From: a virus
Direction: 5' to 3' (one strand)
DNA length: 23,860 nt
IMG/VR virus record: IMGVR_UViG_3300009496_001444
Coordinates: 1-23,860 of that record
Shown: piece after piece, positions 14,573 through 21,515 of the stretch
Layout: each line of letters opens with the position of its first letter
How positions within the stretch are numbered: position 1 is the first letter of the stretch
Translations under genes and position numbers: made by a program
Notes under the pieces: model-generated
What the model was told of the DNA's origin: nothing
What the model saw: the letters and a program-made list of their open reading frames with translations, nothing else
Database searches by the model: none

Positions 14573-14740
14573 TTAGTACTCTACCATTTGTTGAAATTCG
14601 GACATAGATAGTTCTAAGTTAGGATTAACTTTTGCTGTGTAACGAACATCGTGCTTAGTAAGTTCACGATTAATAATTTCAATTTCGTTAAACAGATTTT
14701 TGACTTTAGTAATTAGTTCTTCGACTTTAGGATCTTTCAT
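14573..14740 (-). CDS. Small conserved hypothetical protein
   Basis: A 55-residue protein starting at ATG 14740, one base overlapping the QueE stop (TAATG). The longer frame to 14887 is antisense overlap with QueE and is rejected. It has one amphipathic helix (KVEELITKVKNLFNEIEIIN) then HDVRYTAKVNPNLELS and a short helical tail, probably a small helix-hairpin binding protein. Function unknown. Confidence 0.65.
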   Translation of the reverse strand: MKDPKVEELITKVKNLFNEIEIINRELTKHDVRYTAKVNPNLELSMSEFQQMVEY

Positions 14741-15633
14741 TATGTTCCCCATGCGTTGCCAAATAATGAGATATGAAGCCGAGGCGTAAACCTCCAGCCA
14801 CGCTCCATACAGATTTCTGCCACTTCTTGTACATTCATGTTGTACTCTTCTGAACGTCCGCCTAGTGGCATACAGTATACTGGACATTCGATGCCAGCAG
14901 CACGATAAGCATCAACTGCTCGAGCAACTTCGTCGATATCGTCTTTGTCTGCTACAACAAACTTAAAGTATATATTGCTACCGTCGACAAGACTGTACTC
15001 GTGAGCAACATTAGGCAAGATAGCAGTATCCCAAGGTTCTCCGCTTACACTAAGTTTAGGTGAACAACTCCATGTAACTTCGAAGCGATCTTGGTCGTTA
15101 AGATAGTTATAAAAATCGTCGTGTAGCTGTTGTGTAGTGTTTGTTTCAAACGTAACGTTCTTTAAATCTGCCATTCGAGGATGTTCGAACAGTTCGATGT
15201 ATAGTCGTTGCCAAGCTAGCAAAGGCTCGCCACCTGTAAGAATCAAGTGAATGTCTTGACCATTGTCCATAGTCCACTTGCCTTCTGGAGTAAGACTCAG
15301 CAAGTGTTCTACTACTTCTTCAACTTCTGCTTGACGATTGAAGTGTTTAAACTCAGGGTAGATACTTGCGTAAGTGTCGCACCCTGTGTGAATAATAGGC
15401 AGGTCTTCAAACTTTTCTGTAGTTTGGTGTACACCTGCGTCGATTAGTTCTTTAACTTCTGCGTTATAGCGTTGCCCTTCGGCATGTTGTTCCCAACGAT
15501 CTTTTTTGATGCCAGTGCCAAAGTTCATACAACGAAAGTTACAACCGAAGGTACGTAGGAACACACTAGGTACTCCTACGTATTTGCCTTCGCCCTGAAC
15601 TGAATAAAATGCTTCTGAATAGCGTAATTTCAT
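14740..15633 (-). CDS. queE: 7-carboxy-7-deazaguanine synthase (QueE), phage-type
   Basis: This radical SAM enzyme would convert 6-carboxytetrahydropterin to 7-carboxy-7-deazaguanine, the third step of the preQ0 pathway. At 297 residues it is longer than bacterial QueE (about 210-250). The N-terminus SEAFYSVQGEGKYVGVPSVF is typical. The cluster cysteines are C31 and C35 (GCNFRC) and, after an insertion of about 50 residues, C85 in HTGCDTYAS. This replaces the compact CxxxCxxC motif and is the form I recall in marine T4-like phages. The glycine-rich LILTGGEPLL motif follows. ATG 15633 gives an ATGA overlap with the previous gene; an ATG at 15648 with AAGAAG upstream is the alternative. It is part of the folE-queE-dpdA set. 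Confidence 0.85.
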   Translation of the reverse strand: MKLRYSEAFYSVQGEGKYVGVPSVFLRTFGCNFRCMNFGTGIKKDRWEQHAEGQRYNAEVKELIDAGVHQTTEKFEDLPIIHTGCDTYASIYPEFKHFNRQAEVEEVVEHLLSLTPEGKWTMDNGQDIHLILTGGEPLLAWQRLYIELFEHPRMADLKNVTFETNTTQQLHDDFYNYLNDQDRFEVTWSCSPKLSVSGEPWDTAILPNVAHEYSLVDGSNIYFKFVVADKDDIDEVARAVDAYRAAGIECPVYCMPLGGRSEEYNMNVQEVAEICMERGWRFTPRLHISLFGNAWGT

Positions 15634-15848
15634 TGATATGATGTCCATTCTTCTTTGAACTTAGTGTAGCTCCGATCGAGTAACGGAAATTCTAATAGCA
15701 TAGTATCGAGTTCGACTAACTGTCGAGCAGTAATGCTTTCGATTTCTGCTACATCGCAGTTTCGGATAATGTACGAATACAGTGCATCGTACATTTCTTC
15801 ATAAAAGTAGTCTTCCATTACTGCTAGATGTTTTTTTGAAACTGTCAT
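15630..15848 (-). CDS. Small hypothetical protein
   Basis: A 72-residue, helical and acidic protein (EDYFYEEMYDALYSYIIRNC, then ITARQLVELDTMLLEF). No membrane segment or motif. It is coupled to both neighbours: a 1-nt overlap upstream and an ATGA overlap with QueE. It could be an accessory of QueE, but this rests on position only. Confidence 0.62.
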   Translation of the reverse strand: MTVSKKHLAVMEDYFYEEMYDALYSYIIRNCDVAEIESITARQLVELDTMLLEFPLLDRSYTKFKEEWTSYQ

Positions 15849-16033
15849 TATAGCTCCTCGAGAATGCCCAAGACTTCAGCAGCAATTAGTAAAGCACCGC
15901 CTGCTACAATAGGCATAACTCCTACTGGAGTAAACAGTATGCTTACAAATGCTAGTCCGGCAGCAATGCGTACAGCACTCTTTACGAGGCTAATATAAAA
16001 GTGTTTCTTGCTTACGTCTACTGGTTCTGCCAT
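15848..16033 (-). CDS. Small membrane protein with two hydrophobic segments
   Basis: A 61-residue protein. After a polar N-terminus with positive charges (SKKHFYISLVKSAVR) come two hydrophobic segments, about residues 22-38 and 40-57, joined by a Gly-Pro turn, forming a likely hairpin in the inner membrane. The end is acidic (EEL). It overlaps both neighbours by one base (TAATG). Size and topology fit holin-like, membrane-anchor or superinfection proteins, but nothing in the context selects one. Function unknown. Confidence 0.65.
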   Translation of the reverse strand: MAEPVDVSKKHFYISLVKSAVRIAAGLAFVSILFTPVGVMPIVAGGALLIAAEVLGILEEL

Positions 16034-16239
16034 TATTTTTTTCCTTCAATAAAGATCGGCGACGAGCTTACTGAATCGTGATAGTCGCCGTTGCTGTGAT
16101 ATTCTCTAGTTGCTGTTTCACGTACTAGGGAGTGGTTATTTTTACGATAAATGATTAGTTCTTTGCGAACAACTCCTTCTGAGTTGCTATCGTACACAGA
16201 ATGAAACGGGCCAAGTTCTATAGGTTTAGATGCTGCCAT
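16033..16239 (-). CDS. Small hypothetical protein
   Basis: A 68-residue polar protein with a likely beta-sheet fold (FHSVYDSNSEG, KELIIYRKNNHSLVRETATR). It is His- and Ser-rich near the C-terminus (YHSNGDYHDSVSSS). It starts at the base shared with the FolE stop (TAATG). No motif recognised. Confidence 0.62.
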   Translation of the reverse strand: MAASKPIELGPFHSVYDSNSEGVVRKELIIYRKNNHSLVRETATREYHSNGDYHDSVSSSPIFIEGKK

Positions 16240-16922
16240 TAGTTTGCGTATCCTTGCTGTAATTTAATGTTATCCATAAACTCTTTCTTAGTGCTATGAT
16301 CGTCATAAAATGCACCTTTAAGAACAGTAGTTTGTGTTAACGAGCTGTGTGCGCTAATGCCACGATTTTCGCAACAGCCGTGCGTAGCTTGAATGTATAC
16401 ACCGACGTTTTTAGAACCAGTGGCATTCATAATTTCTTTAGCAATGTCCATTGCTAGTTCTTCTTGTAGTGTACCGCGACGTGCGCACCATTGCGCAAGG
16501 CGTGTATACTTACTAAGGCCAATAAGTGTGTCAGCAGCGATGATACCGATGTATGCTACGCCGCTTACCGGCTGGTGATGATGTGAGCACATGCTTTTTA
16601 GTTCACTGCGTACTACTAGCATACCTTTGTAAGGATCATTTGTTACGTTAGGAAACGCAGTAGCATTAGGCCGAGCATCATAACGCCCGCTCATAATTTC
16701 TTTGTAGTACATTTTCGCAAGTCGCCGAGCAGTATCTTGCGAGTTAGGATCATTGTCACGATCAATAATAAGTGCGTCTAGAACACCTTCGAACTTTTCA
16801 GTAAGATCATCAATTAGTTGTTCTTTTTCGCCTTCGTTGATAAACTTAGTAATGTTATCATTTGCGTGAAAGCCAGCGTCGGCGTCTTTAATACGCTGGA
16901 TAATTTCTTCATATTTTTTCAT
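16239..16922 (-). CDS. folE: GTP cyclohydrolase I (FolE)
   Basis: A 227-residue enzyme converting GTP to 7,8-dihydroneopterin triphosphate, the entry step for both folate and 7-deazaguanine synthesis. The zinc ligands appear as C112, H115 (CSHHHQPVSG) and C183 (HGCCENRG). Substrate motifs are GLSKYTRLAQWCARR and LQEELAMDIA. The length is normal for the family. It is the first gene of a tightly coupled run that leads to QueE, behind a strong TTGACA-17-CATAAT promoter and a CGGAG ribosome site. Together with QueE and a DpdA-like enzyme, its role here is probably deazaguanine supply rather than folate. Confidence 0.93.
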   Translation of the reverse strand: MKKYEEIIQRIKDADAGFHANDNITKFINEGEKEQLIDDLTEKFEGVLDALIIDRDNDPNSQDTARRLAKMYYKEIMSGRYDARPNATAFPNVTNDPYKGMLVVRSELKSMCSHHHQPVSGVAYIGIIAADTLIGLSKYTRLAQWCARRGTLQEELAMDIAKEIMNATGSKNVGVYIQATHGCCENRGISAHSSLTQTTVLKGAFYDDHSTKKEFMDNIKLQQGYAN

Positions 16923-16959
16923 TTATATCTCCGAGTTAATGACGTGGATGTCATATTTT

Positions 16960-16988
16960 ATTATGCTGTATATTTAGGTTTTTGTCAA
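16960..16988 (-). promoter_or_regulatory. Sigma70-type promoter for folE
   Basis: Minus strand: TTGACA (16988-16983), 17 nt, CATAAT (16965-16960). The -35 box abuts the stop of the preceding 99-residue gene. In the leader ATGAC and GTCAT can form a short hairpin upstream of CGGAG. Confidence 0.75.
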
Positions 16989-17288
16989 CTAAAAGTCAAA
17001 AATTTCTTTAACTGATTCCATATCCACAGAATCATCGTCTTGTCGAGGTACAAGATAAACAACGTTATTGTTATCACGTCCTACATTTTGTACAATATGG
17101 AAAGACTTACAGTAGCCCTTTTCTACCCAATCATATCCCCACTTGTAAGCAGCATCAAAACAGTCACGAAGATCTTGCCAGCGTTCACGCTTAGGCACAA
17201 ACATAATCTGTCCTGCTACCGACGGTTTAGGAGCATGATAAGCATCGTACTTTCGAGTACGAACAATAATATCAGATTCGTCAAACAT
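16989..17288 (-). CDS. Hypothetical protein
   Basis: A 99-residue soluble protein. It has a likely alpha-beta fold (SVAGQIMFVPKRERWQDLRD, then FDAAYKWGYDWVEKGY, then NNVVYLVPRQDDD) and an acidic end. No known motif. It has its own promoter (17312-17340) and AAGGA 10 nt before ATG. Only the folE promoter separates it from folE, so the two may be transcribed together by read-through. Confidence 0.68.
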   Translation of the reverse strand: MFDESDIIVRTRKYDAYHAPKPSVAGQIMFVPKRERWQDLRDCFDAAYKWGYDWVEKGYCKSFHIVQNVGRDNNNVVYLVPRQDDDSVDMESVKEIFDF

Positions 17289-17311
17289 TATAGTATTCCT
17301 TTATTTTATAT

Positions 17312-17340
17312 ATTGTACAACACTTTTATGTAACTGTCAA
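17312..17340 (-). promoter_or_regulatory. Sigma70-type promoter for the 99-residue gene
   Basis: Minus strand: TTGACA (17340-17335), 17 nt, TACAAT (17317-17312). The -35 lies inside the last codons of the upstream gene, whose stop falls in the spacer. The leader is about 20 nt. Confidence 0.7.
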
Positions 17341-18087
17341 GTCATAAGATACAGCAAAATGCCTTGACGTATTTTCAGTTGGCGTGTGATAACACAGAAC
17401 GTTTTCAATTGTAACATCACCCCGTGTAACACAGCGATCTAAATTTGTTACAAATACAGTATGCTTCCATGCTTTTTCTTTTTTAGTTAGCTCGCCTGTT
17501 TTTTCGTTGTGATCGTACCACATTCCGCCGTCGTTATGTTGAGTAAATGTACCTAAGCTATCTAAGTGACTGGTAAATTTATTTCTCTTAATTAACAATG
17601 TGTGTTCTTTACGTATGCCTGGCTGCTTATGAAAGTCTCCGATAACAGCACAGTCTCGAGATTTTACAATATCCTTAAAAATATATTTGAGATCTTCTAT
17701 GTTGTCTTGATCGCTAATGCCGTCGGGTAAAGAACTAAAGGTAGGATGAATATTTATAATTTGTGTGTTTTCGATGTAGTAGCTAATAGCAACACTGCCA
17801 GCGCCGGGCATTAAATGCTTTACTTTAGTGTATGCTGGTAGTTTGATCTTTTTAACATTAGATAAAATATTGTGCTTTGACGCAGTAACAATATACAATC
17901 CGTCGTCTCGTTCGTTCTGCTTTATACAGTGGAAGTAAGGAAATTGATCAATAATTGAATCAAAGTGATACTCGGGAACACGGGACATGTTAATTAGATC
18001 AACTCTATTACTAACACTGTCCCAATATTCTCGAGTAAACTGATCAAGAAATCCGTTTGATTCCCACTGTAATACTTTAAGTTTCAT
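17326..18087 (-). CDS. Endonuclease/exonuclease/phosphatase (EEP)-like protein, divergent
   Basis: A 253-residue protein with the strand order of EEP superfamily proteins: KVLQWESNGF at the N-terminus (usually xxWNxxG), IINIHPTF in the middle, CAVIGDFHKQP (usually GDFN), and SRHFAVSYDL at the end (usually SDHxPV). The metal-site Asn, Glu and terminal Asp are not in their usual form, while GDF and the last His remain. It may be a divergent phosphodiesterase or an inactive fold relative. ATG 18087 was chosen over 18108 because the family starts right at the first strand; it overlaps the phosphoribosyltransferase by 11 nt. Function uncertain. Confidence 0.5.
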   Translation of the reverse strand: MKLKVLQWESNGFLDQFTREYWDSVSNRVDLINMSRVPEYHFDSIIDQFPYFHCIKQNERDDGLYIVTASKHNILSNVKKIKLPAYTKVKHLMPGAGSVAISYYIENTQIINIHPTFSSLPDGISDQDNIEDLKYIFKDIVKSRDCAVIGDFHKQPGIRKEHTLLIKRNKFTSHLDSLGTFTQHNDGGMWYDHNEKTGELTKKEKAWKHTVFVTNLDRCVTRGDVTIENVLCYHTPTENTSRHFAVSYDLTVT

Positions 18088-18568
18088 CTTTTTCCCATGG
18101 ATATACAATCCACACAGGGTCGCGAGCTTTGTCGATTTCGCTTGCTACGTATGTCACGTTTGAAAACTTACTAGGCATGTTGTCATGTAATACAGCAACC
18201 CGCACATTGTTTCCCCATACATCTTCCCAACGATCGTTTCCCGGGTAGCAGCTACTACGCCAGTCTTCTTGGATCCAAAGAAGTGTGTTGCCGGTGTCGT
18301 TGATGTCGTCGACAATAAGAATCTTTTTGCCGTCGTACGCATCTTCGGCCATCCATGTTTTAGATTCTTGTATTTCGCCGTCTCGCAACGCTACTTTAAG
18401 AGTTTCGCATGGAATACCTAGTTCGTGTGATAGTAAGACTGCTGGCATAAGTCCGCCTCTTGTGAGTCCCACAATGTAGTCAGGCTGCCAGTTGCTTTTG
18501 CGAACTTGACTAGCAATTTTCATTGTCATGCTTGTAATAGCATCCCAGTTAAAATGTTTTTTATTCAT
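18077..18568 (-). CDS. Type I phosphoribosyltransferase
   Basis: A 163-residue enzyme that should join PRPP to a purine-like base. YIVGLTRGGLMPAVLLSHEL (31-50) is the N-terminal PRT element, and KILIVDDINDTGNT (82-95) is the PRPP loop with both acidic residues. It looks most like the xanthine/hypoxanthine group. ATG 18568 with GGA 9 nt upstream is preferred over ATG 18586, which lacks a ribosome site. Both ends overlap neighbours (8 and 11 nt). In a deazaguanine context it could salvage or activate a base, but host purine salvage is equally possible. Confidence 0.8.
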   Translation of the reverse strand: MNKKHFNWDAITSMTMKIASQVRKSNWQPDYIVGLTRGGLMPAVLLSHELGIPCETLKVALRDGEIQESKTWMAEDAYDGKKILIVDDINDTGNTLLWIQEDWRSSCYPGNDRWEDVWGNNVRVAVLHDNMPSKFSNVTYVASEIDKARDPVWIVYPWEKDET

Positions 18569-18920
18569 CTTTGTTATTCCAATCATCGATAACTAAATTG
18601 TAAGCAGTACGAAATATTTCGTATGCTTTTGCAAACGCAGGATACTCTCCAGCCATTGCGGTAACTTCGTTTACGCTAGGCATACGTTCTTCCCACAACT
18701 GCTGGTCATTTAAATATATGTCGTCGTAAGACATACTACTAGAAGCAGACGTAAGCCATGCACCGTTAGTGTAAGTTGACGCTGTTATAGATGACATACT
18801 ACTACTAGCTGAAGTTAGTGATTCTGTAAAGTTTTTAATAGTAGTCATGTCAATAGTTACATCACCGTTGGCTATAGGCAGTGATATGGATCCTGCTTCA
18901 ACGTTGTTTAATTTGGTCAT
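18561..18920 (-). CDS. Hypothetical protein with Ser-rich duplicate motif
   Basis: A 119-residue protein. The N-terminal half is Ser/Thr-rich and contains LTSASSSMS twice (about residues 35-43 and 56-64). The C-terminal half is helical and acidic (LWEERMPSVNEVTAM, FAKAYEIFRTAYNLV). The second half resembles small T4-like phage hypotheticals that I recall; the first looks like an added linker. ATG 18920 has AGGAG 10 nt upstream and overlaps the glycosyltransferase end by 23 nt. Function unknown. Confidence 0.65.
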   Translation of the reverse strand: MTKLNNVEAGSISLPIANGDVTIDMTTIKNFTESLTSASSSMSSITASTYTNGAWLTSASSSMSYDDIYLNDQQLWEERMPSVNEVTAMAGEYPAFAKAYEIFRTAYNLVIDDWNNKDE

Positions 18921-19965
18921 AAAGTTTATCTCCTGTAAAGAATGATTCTAGTTTTGCTTTTTGTTTTTCTAGCAAGGGCAAAAATGTATCATAATTTTCC
19001 ATGTACTGCTTTACTGTAGCTATCACATGTTCTTTAAAGTGAACATAAGAATCGTAATCTTCAGTCCAGTTACTTGGATATAGGAAGTCTTCCTCTGCCA
19101 TTTCTGCATAGCTTAGTCTATCAGGTACCATGGGCAATGCGTCAACTAAAGCACCTTCATACCAACTAATGCCTAATGTTTCTTGTAGATTAGCGCTAAA
19201 CACTACTTTTGATTCTGCTAGTAGGGTGTGGTATTCGTGCTTAGTAAGATTCTGTTCTTGCGCTACAACAAACTGGTATTGCGGAAGCTCTTTAGCTAAG
19301 TCTTTAAAAATATCCACTTGTTTCTCAGGCGCAATGCGATGTGGAAAAAGAACAATGTCTTTCTTAGTCATGCCTCTGTACGGACCTAGCGCTGTTTCAA
19401 GATACTCCATTGGCCAACCAACTTGTACAACAGTTTGGTTAGCTTTGCGAAGATCGCTGCCGTCCCAATCAAAGAACTCTTCAGCAAACAAGTCAATGTG
19501 AAAATCAGTTGCGTAAAAGTTATGATCATAGCAGCTAAACATACTGTGTTCTGCTGAACGTACCCAAGGAGCATCGCCAATAAGGCGTCCTAAAAAGTCT
19601 TGCGGATCATAGCTACCAGCATGCCACATACCGCCGATTTTAATATCAACGCCTAGCAAACTAGCCATATATTTTAATTGAATTACTGTAGGGTTCCAAG
19701 CGTCAGTATAAAGAAAGTAATCACCGTTCTTTACTGTACCGTTACAAAACATTTCGCCGATTTGTGCGAGCTGATTGCTCTTATATACATTAGTACCGCC
19801 GAAATTAAGAAAAGCCCCAGGCGTAGTAGCCTGAGGCGTTTCTCCACCTGAAATAACAACTACTTCGTCGTTAGTCGCAGCACGAAGCTGTTCAGGTAAA
19901 TGCGTTTTCCATTGCTTGGTATAGCGTGTATCAACAGCTTCTATATCAACAATGTATACGGTCAT
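18898..19965 (-). CDS. GT4-like glycosyltransferase (GT-B fold)
   Basis: A 355-residue nucleotide-sugar-dependent glycosyltransferase. The C-terminal Rossmann domain holds the donor site: VLFPHRIAPEKQVDIF (R210 and K215, phosphate binding), QFVVAQEQ, and E262-TLGISWY-E270, the E-x7-E motif of retaining GT4 enzymes. The N-terminal acceptor domain (YIVDIEAVDTRYT, GDYFLYTDAWNP) is unlike common bacterial ones. No membrane segment. It starts with an ATGA overlap after a 64-residue gene, downstream of the QueD-like gene. Candidate acceptors are modified phage DNA, a host surface glycan or another small molecule. The location next to 7-deazaguanine genes makes DNA worth testing but proves nothing. 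Confidence 0.8.
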   Translation of the reverse strand: MTVYIVDIEAVDTRYTKQWKTHLPEQLRAATNDEVVVISGGETPQATTPGAFLNFGGTNVYKSNQLAQIGEMFCNGTVKNGDYFLYTDAWNPTVIQLKYMASLLGVDIKIGGMWHAGSYDPQDFLGRLIGDAPWVRSAEHSMFSCYDHNFYATDFHIDLFAEEFFDWDGSDLRKANQTVVQVGWPMEYLETALGPYRGMTKKDIVLFPHRIAPEKQVDIFKDLAKELPQYQFVVAQEQNLTKHEYHTLLAESKVVFSANLQETLGISWYEGALVDALPMVPDRLSYAEMAEEDFLYPSNWTEDYDSYVHFKEHVIATVKQYMENYDTFLPLLEKQKAKLESFFTGDKLYDQIKQR

Positions 19966-20156
19966 CCTCGATTCCTATTTGCGTTACGTGCTTTAGCTCG
20001 AAGCCACCCTTGGTGTTTTTGATAAGCTTGCCATACCGGGGCGTCTTGCTTGTATAGGTCTTTTTCGTTAAAGACTTTGCCCTCAAAACGACAGTAGTCA
20101 CGGAACTTGTCAAGATCGTCAAAGACTTTGCGGATAGTAGGATTCTCAATGCCCAT
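19962..20156 (-). CDS. Small conserved basic protein
   Basis: A 64-residue protein rich in aromatic and basic residues: NPTIRKVFDDLDKFRDYCRF, then WQAYQKHQGWLRAKARNANR. Its C-terminus is strongly basic, suggesting nucleic-acid contact. I recall near-identical small proteins in T4-like marine phages. It starts 1 nt before the QueD-like stop end and overlaps the glycosyltransferase ATG by 4 nt. An alternative 84-residue frame over the same DNA is rejected as a shadow. Confidence 0.7.
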   Translation of the reverse strand: MGIENPTIRKVFDDLDKFRDYCRFEGKVFNEKDLYKQDAPVWQAYQKHQGWLRAKARNANRNRG

Positions 20157-20558
20157 TTAGATGTTCTCCAATTTAGCTGGGTAATAAATGCGACAACCAT
20201 TTTCGTTGTCTTCGCTTACGTTGATAGTGATTGACCGACCGGTGTACCGCTCGGAGATTTGGTCGTAAAGGTCATCTGAAATCATTTCACACGACTTGTA
20301 ATCAAGCTCAAGAGTGCCTTTATTGTAAAGGTTTTCAAGCCATCGCTGAAACTGAATAAATTCAATATCTCGATCGTTATGGAATACTTCAATTTGAACC
20401 TTGAAGTGAAAGATATGACGGTGTGGGTATCCGAGGAAACTAACGTCATACTCGTCGCCAGTAGCTAGAAGAGGATCTTCTAATGCTGCTGGATATTTAT
20501 GGATACCTTCTTTTTGAAAGGTAATCCAGATGTAACGCTTAGCAAGCATTTTACTCAT
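20157..20558 (-). CDS. QueD-like T-fold protein (6-carboxytetrahydropterin synthase-like)
   Basis: A 133-residue protein aligned by eye to QueD/PTPS: H20 (GIHKYPAA) and H46-R-H48 stand for the zinc triad of FxAAH and HGH, followed by HIFHFKVQIEVF. F67-IQF matches the xDF strand, LELDYKS matches LDHxxLN, and CEMISDDLYDQI matches PTxENLAxxI, then INVSEDN. QueD would convert dihydroneopterin triphosphate to 6-carboxytetrahydropterin. However, the catalytic Cys before HGH is absent and the catalytic His after Asp is Tyr (D86-Y87). It may have a different reaction or be a structural relative. Starting here at ATG 20558 with AGAGA upstream; behind a strong promoter. Confidence 0.55.
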   Translation of the reverse strand: MSKMLAKRYIWITFQKEGIHKYPAALEDPLLATGDEYDVSFLGYPHRHIFHFKVQIEVFHNDRDIEFIQFQRWLENLYNKGTLELDYKSCEMISDDLYDQISERYTGRSITINVSEDNENGCRIYYPAKLENI

Positions 20559-20589
20559 AGTATTTCTCTTTGTTATTTACTATATTATT

Positions 20590-20618
20590 AATATACTACT
20601 ACTTGAGCACTTTGTCAA
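20590..20618 (-). promoter_or_regulatory. Sigma70-type promoter for the QueD-like gene
   Basis: Minus strand: TTGACA (20618-20613), 17 nt, TATATT (20595-20590). The -35 lies in the last codons of the preceding gene. The -10 is part of an AT palindrome (TATATTAATAATATA, imperfect). The leader is about 25 nt and would serve the run down to the glycosyltransferase and beyond. Confidence 0.72.
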
Positions 20619-21114
20619 GCTTATATTTTGACCAATCAGTATGATAATGATGACTAGTAAGATCGTGTAGTGTATGACACCAAACACCAGCATTAGTAGC
20701 TTTAAAATCTTTATCGTCAATTTTAATCATAGTGTTGTAAGGCCATTGCTTAACATGTGGCACGACTACTCTAAACTGCGGAATAAAAGTATGATACTCT
20801 ACTAGGCTAGTTTCTAGTACTCCGTCTGCTGTAGTAAGCGGCAAGTCTAGACTACACATTATATCTTTGTCTAAAAAATGTTTAATCATTTTTTCCCAAA
20901 CATTCCATTGGTGCTCTTTAGGATTAAATGAATGATTAGCCCCAAAGAAAATGTGTTCACAGTCTTCTTGCTGATAGAATCGCTCAATGAAGTCGATGCT
21001 TTGGACACCGACTACAAAGAGTGTTTTCATATCATAAGCAGGCGTCTTTTCAACTTCGTAACCTGTGAAGAATGTTACGTCGTTCTGTTCGCCAGTCTCA
21101 TAATCTCTGTTCAT
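20599..21114 (-). CDS. Hypothetical protein
   Basis: A 171-residue protein starting MNRDYETGEQNDVTFFTG at ATG 21114, with an ATGA overlap to the phosphoribosyltransferase gene. It has an alpha/beta pattern (KTLFVVGVQSIDFIERFYQQ, HIFFGANHSF, IMCSLDLPLTTADGVLE) and is rich in His, Trp and Tyr near the end (WCHTLHDLTSHHYHTDW). The first half looks like a small parallel sheet as in TIM-barrel or radical SAM-accessory proteins, without a catalytic motif I can name. I recall similar conserved hypotheticals in T4-like marine phages. Its position between DpdA and the QueD-like gene suggests a link to base modification. Confidence 0.68.
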   Translation of the reverse strand: MNRDYETGEQNDVTFFTGYEVEKTPAYDMKTLFVVGVQSIDFIERFYQQEDCEHIFFGANHSFNPKEHQWNVWEKMIKHFLDKDIMCSLDLPLTTADGVLETSLVEYHTFIPQFRVVVPHVKQWPYNTMIKIDDKDFKATNAGVWCHTLHDLTSHHYHTDWSKYKLDKVLK

Positions 21115-21506
21115 TTTAAGTTTTTCCACATACTTGATGCCATTTGAAATAGAGCGTTTACTTGCTGGCTAGCTGGATTTCTAGCAAATGCTACCCAGCA
21201 AATTACTTTTTGATCTTTGTAGTGTTCTTCTACAAACTCTCGAAAACTTGTACCTGTGGTGTATACGTCGTCTACAATAAGCACAGGATCGTTTGAGTCA
21301 CCGGTAGCATATTTTTCCATAGCATATTGTAGTGCTAGCCCGCCTCGGGGAATGCCTACTACTTTAGAGAACGGTCGATTTTCAATCTCAGAGATCATAA
21401 GAGCAAGACACTCCCAATCATCTTCAGTAAGCCCGTCGCACTCGATCTTCCATTTAAGATCAAGTCCTGCGTGTGATACAAAGTCTTCTTTTACAAATAT
21501 TGTCAT
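21111..21506 (-). CDS. Second type I phosphoribosyltransferase
   Basis: A 131-residue minimal PRT. VVGIPRGGLALQYAMEKY (49-66) is the N-terminal element and PVLIVDDVYTTGTS (74-87) is the PRPP loop. It is shorter than most and closest in style to ComF/orotate-like proteins. It differs strongly from the other PRT in this window. It begins 9 nt after the DpdA-like stop with AGGAG and is coupled downstream by ATGA. It could handle a base released or needed by the transglycosylase, though this is inference from position. Confidence 0.8.
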   Translation of the reverse strand: MTIFVKEDFVSHAGLDLKWKIECDGLTEDDWECLALMISEIENRPFSKVVGIPRGGLALQYAMEKYATGDSNDPVLIVDDVYTTGTSFREFVEEHYKDQKVICWVAFARNPASQQVNALFQMASSMWKNLK

Positions 21507-21515
21507 TTTTAACTC

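Noticed and set aside
14741-14887. Upstream extension of the 55-residue gene
   Set aside because: It would read QueE DNA in another frame for 49 codons. ATG 14740 overlaps the QueE stop as TAATG.
16239-16922. FolE as a folate-pathway gene
   Set aside because: No folate genes follow. QueE is in the same coupled run and a DpdA-like gene is nearby, so deazaguanine synthesis is the better reading.
17751-17758. TATAAATA on the minus strand
   Set aside because: It is deep within the EEP-like gene with no start codon at promoter distance.
19946-20200. An 84-codon frame overlapping the 64-residue gene
   Set aside because: Same strand, other frame. The 64-residue reading fits exactly between neighbours and resembles known small phage proteins.
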